Positions 62,211-64,000 of a DNA stretch of 64,000 bases are shown here, piece by piece (position 1 is the stretch's first letter; each line of letters opens with the position of its first letter). The notes under the pieces were generated by a model. The model was given only the letters and a program-made list of their open reading frames with translations. It ran no database searches and was not told the origin of the DNA. This DNA is from Guyparkeria hydrothermalis (GTDB taxonomy: Bacteria > Pseudomonadota > Gammaproteobacteria > Halothiobacillales > Halothiobacillaceae), in NCBI RefSeq assembly GCF_023555385.1, contig NZ_JAJSED010000001.1, positions 620,001-684,000 of the forward strand, given 5' to 3'. The translations under genes and the position numbers were made by a program.

Positions 62211-64000
62211 CAGCGATTCGGCATCGGATAACGAAAGCGAAGGAATTTCTGCGCGTTGCTCAGTACCTGGAAGGCATCCTTGAGGTTATGGCGCTCTTCG
62301 TCGGATACGTTTTCCGGCTCGATGTTGTTGTCGGGCGCGTGATGGTGCTTGAGGTCGTGTGCCTGGTGCCGGATGCGCACCATCGACAGGAATTCCAGCG
62401 CATAGCGCAGCCGATCCGCCTGACCGGCCGGCAACGTGTCCGCCCGGGTGATGTCATCCAGGCGATCGAACGAGTTCTGCGACCGTGATCCCACGGACAG
62501 GGCATGCACACGGATTACGTCGATCAACGGCGCCGTGCCACGGCGTTTGATGTTTATGGAATTGTTGTGTCGGCCATCCTGCTCCATGACGAAGGTGCGG
62601 AAGAACCCGAGTGGGGGTGTCCGATTGAGCGCGTTGCGCGCCATCGACGCCAGGAACAGCGGACTTTGGCTGGCCCGTTCCGCAATCCGGTCCTGCAGCT
62701 GCTCAACGAACCGTTCCTCCCCGTAGACCGGCTCGAGGTCGAAAAAGATCGAGCTGTGCAAAAGGCGCTCGGGATCCGGCTGATTGATCCATTCTTCGAA
62801 ATACCGGCGCCAGACGGACAGTGGCTGCCGCCACTTGTCGTTGGTCGCCATGATGCCACCCTCGCAGTACGGGTACCCGCAGGCATTCAGTCCGTCACTG
62901 ACGCGCTTGGCCAGGGCTGCGAACCAGGCATCATGCTGTTCCGGGACGAACGAGTCGTCCAAAATCAGGGCATTGTCCTGATCGGTCGAGATGGACTGAT
63001 CGTTCCGCGCCATCGATCCGTTGACCATAAAGCAGTACGGCACCGGCGGCGGGCCCAATTCGTCCTCGGCCAGTTCGATCAGTCGGCGGATCAGGCTGCG
63101 CCCGATGCTCGACATGGCTTCGCCGATCATCTGTGCGGTCGCCCCTTCGTCGACCAACCGGATGAAGGCCGCTCGCACATCCGGCATCAGGCGCACAAGG
63201 CCCTTCACGCTGCTCTGATTGAAGATATTGCTGACGAGGTAAAGGCTGCTGTGCGTCTCGTAGCGGACGATGTCCGAGAGATGCACCACCCCGACAGGCC
63301 GGCGGCGGTGCAACACCGGCAGGTGGTGCACGTTGTTGCGCAGCATTGCCAGCATGGCCTCGTAGACCGATTCCTCCGACTGGATCGTGATCAGATGCTC
63401 GTGCTTGATATCCGCCAGTCGGGTGTCGGCAGAACCGCCGGCGGCGAGAACGCGTACTCGGAAATCGTGGTCGGTCAGTATGCCGGTTACACGCCAGTAA
63501 TCGCCCTGCTCGCCGGTGAACGCCCGATCGTCGTTCTGGTCCGTTCGTGCGGCCAACAGGATCGAGGAGACATAGTTCTCGGTCATCATCCGAGCGGCAT
63601 CCCGAACGGAGGCCGTCTCCTCGATCGTCACGGGAGAACGGCTCAACAGCCGACGCACCCGGGTGACCATCAAGTCGTTCTCGCGCTCGTTCTGTTCGAC
63701 CGCCGCCTTCAGGCGGGGCCCAGAGAGCTCGACGAAATCGGCGAAATGATCGTCCTCGTTGCTGAGGCGATCGAACACGGCGGCGGGGATCAGATAGAGA
63801 AGCGTGTCCTCGATAGCCTTGGCGGGGAATCGCACCTGTCGCTTATGCAGCAACCCGGTCTGACCGAAAATATCGCCTTCACTCAGCCGGTTGTAGAGTT
63901 CGCCATTGTGGCGGTAGACCTCGACGGCACCGCTGCGAACGTAACGCAAGGTGTCGATGGGTTCACCATATTCCTGAATCATCGTGCCATCGCGGTAGTA
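62210..64000 (-). CDS. cNMP-binding/CBS/DUF294 nucleotidyltransferase-like protein, N-terminus outside window
   Basis: 596 codons visible; the frame remains open to the edge (YYRDGT before the first in-window Met at 63982), so the true start lies upstream. Domain order: cyclic-nucleotide-binding domain (EPIDTLRYVRSGAVEVYR), a CBS pair (about 120-250, with HHLPVLHRRRPVGVVHLSD), a DUF294 nucleotidyltransferase core (VNGSMARNDQSISTDQDNA, with G-S and D-x-D), and a C-terminal DUF294 domain. It probably modifies or regulates a transporter in response to cyclic nucleotides and adenylates; the target is unknown. Co-translated with the exonuclease. Confidence 0.9.
   Translation of the reverse strand, partial: YYRDGTMIQEYGEPIDTLRYVRSGAVEVYRHNGELYNRLSEGDIFGQTGLLHKRQVRFPAKAIEDTLLYLIPAAVFDRLSNEDDHFADFVELSGPRLKAAVEQNERENDLMVTRVRRLLSRSPVTIEETASVRDAARMMTENYVSSILLAARTDQNDDRAFTGEQGDYWRVTGILTDHDFRVRVLAAGGSADTRLADIKHEHLITIQSEESVYEAMLAMLRNNVHHLPVLHRRRPVGVVHLSDIVRYETHSSLYLVSNIFNQSSVKGLVRLMPDVRAAFIRLVDEGATAQMIGEAMSSIGRSLIRRLIELAEDELGPPPVPYCFMVNGSMARNDQSISTDQDNALILDDSFVPEQHDAWFAALAKRVSDGLNACGYPYCEGGIMATNDKWRQPLSVWRRYFEEWINQPDPERLLHSSIFFDLEPVYGEERFVEQLQDRIAERASQSPLFLASMARNALNRTPPLGFFRTFVMEQDGRHNNSINIKRRGTAPLIDVIRVHALSVGSRSQNSFDRLDDITRADTLPAGQADRLRYALEFLSMVRIRHQAHDLKHHHAPDNNIEPENVSDEERHNLKDAFQVLSNAQKFLRFRYPMPNR

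Overview
The window is a 64 kb chromosomal segment from a high-GC gammaproteobacterium. It is densely packed, mostly with housekeeping genes. There is no sign of a prophage, integron, CRISPR array, insertion sequence or plasmid. The following point to a respiring, probably halotolerant member of a Chromatiales/Halothiobacillus-like lineage: cytochrome bc1 genes beside sspA-sspB, an E1-E2-E3 pyruvate dehydrogenase cluster whose E3 carries its own lipoyl domain, a split ImuA/ImuB SOS module, and a BCCT osmolyte transporter with a universal stress protein. The lineage is inferred from gene content, not tested by phylogeny.

Layout. 1-7.1 kb: 3' part of aceE (5' end outside the window), aceF, lpd, a TauE/SafE permease, coaD and a YfhL-type ferredoxin, all on the plus strand and closed by a terminator. 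7.1-15.3 kb: a minus-strand run of orn, dapB, carA, carB and greA (terminator), then serS with an overlapping orphan acyl carrier protein. 15.5-18.3 kb: mgtE and rsgA, with hinT convergent. 18.5-23.4 kb: an RND efflux pump (adaptor plus HAE1-type permease) and ogt. 23.4-27.9 kb: ftsK-lolA-rarA on the minus strand. 28.1-33.4 kb: msrB, then sspB/sspA, petCBA and a Nif3-like gene on the minus strand. 33.5-37.8 kb: an LplT-like MFS carrier and the SOS module imuB <- LexA box -> lexA-imuA. 37.9-41.3 kb: M48 lipoprotein protease, HDOD protein and ettA. 41.3-44.6 kb: an uncharacterised membrane pair (VWA protein plus coiled-coil protein). 44.7-49.1 kb: murB, a GT9-like protein and metG. 49.2-49.5 kb: two identical initiator tRNA genes in tandem. 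49.6-54.9 kb: a second RND system with an unusual proton relay, and a DUF305 membrane protein. 55.1-59.0 kb: prlC, an AI-2E family permease and a divergent TrmB-like methyltransferase. 59.1-64.0 kb: usp and a BCCT transporter, a DnaQ-like exonuclease and a DUF294/CBS protein that runs off the end.

How the parts work together. The first cluster makes acetyl-CoA from pyruvate. carAB supplies carbamoyl phosphate and dapB supplies diaminopimelate/lysine. petABC passes electrons from quinol to cytochrome c. lexA, imuA and imuB form a DNA-damage mutagenesis module sharing one clear LexA operator. Two RND systems lack their own outer-membrane channel and must borrow one encoded elsewhere.

The items most worth a second look are the VWA/coiled-coil membrane pair with its repeated DDIDAL motif, the orphan ACP resembling exosortase-linked ACPs, SspB with what looks like two ClpX-binding motifs, the DUF305 fusion protein, the RND permease missing canonical relay residues, and the divergent TrmB paralogue. 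No clear case of a wholly new multi-gene system was found. The VWA/coiled-coil pair is the best candidate.
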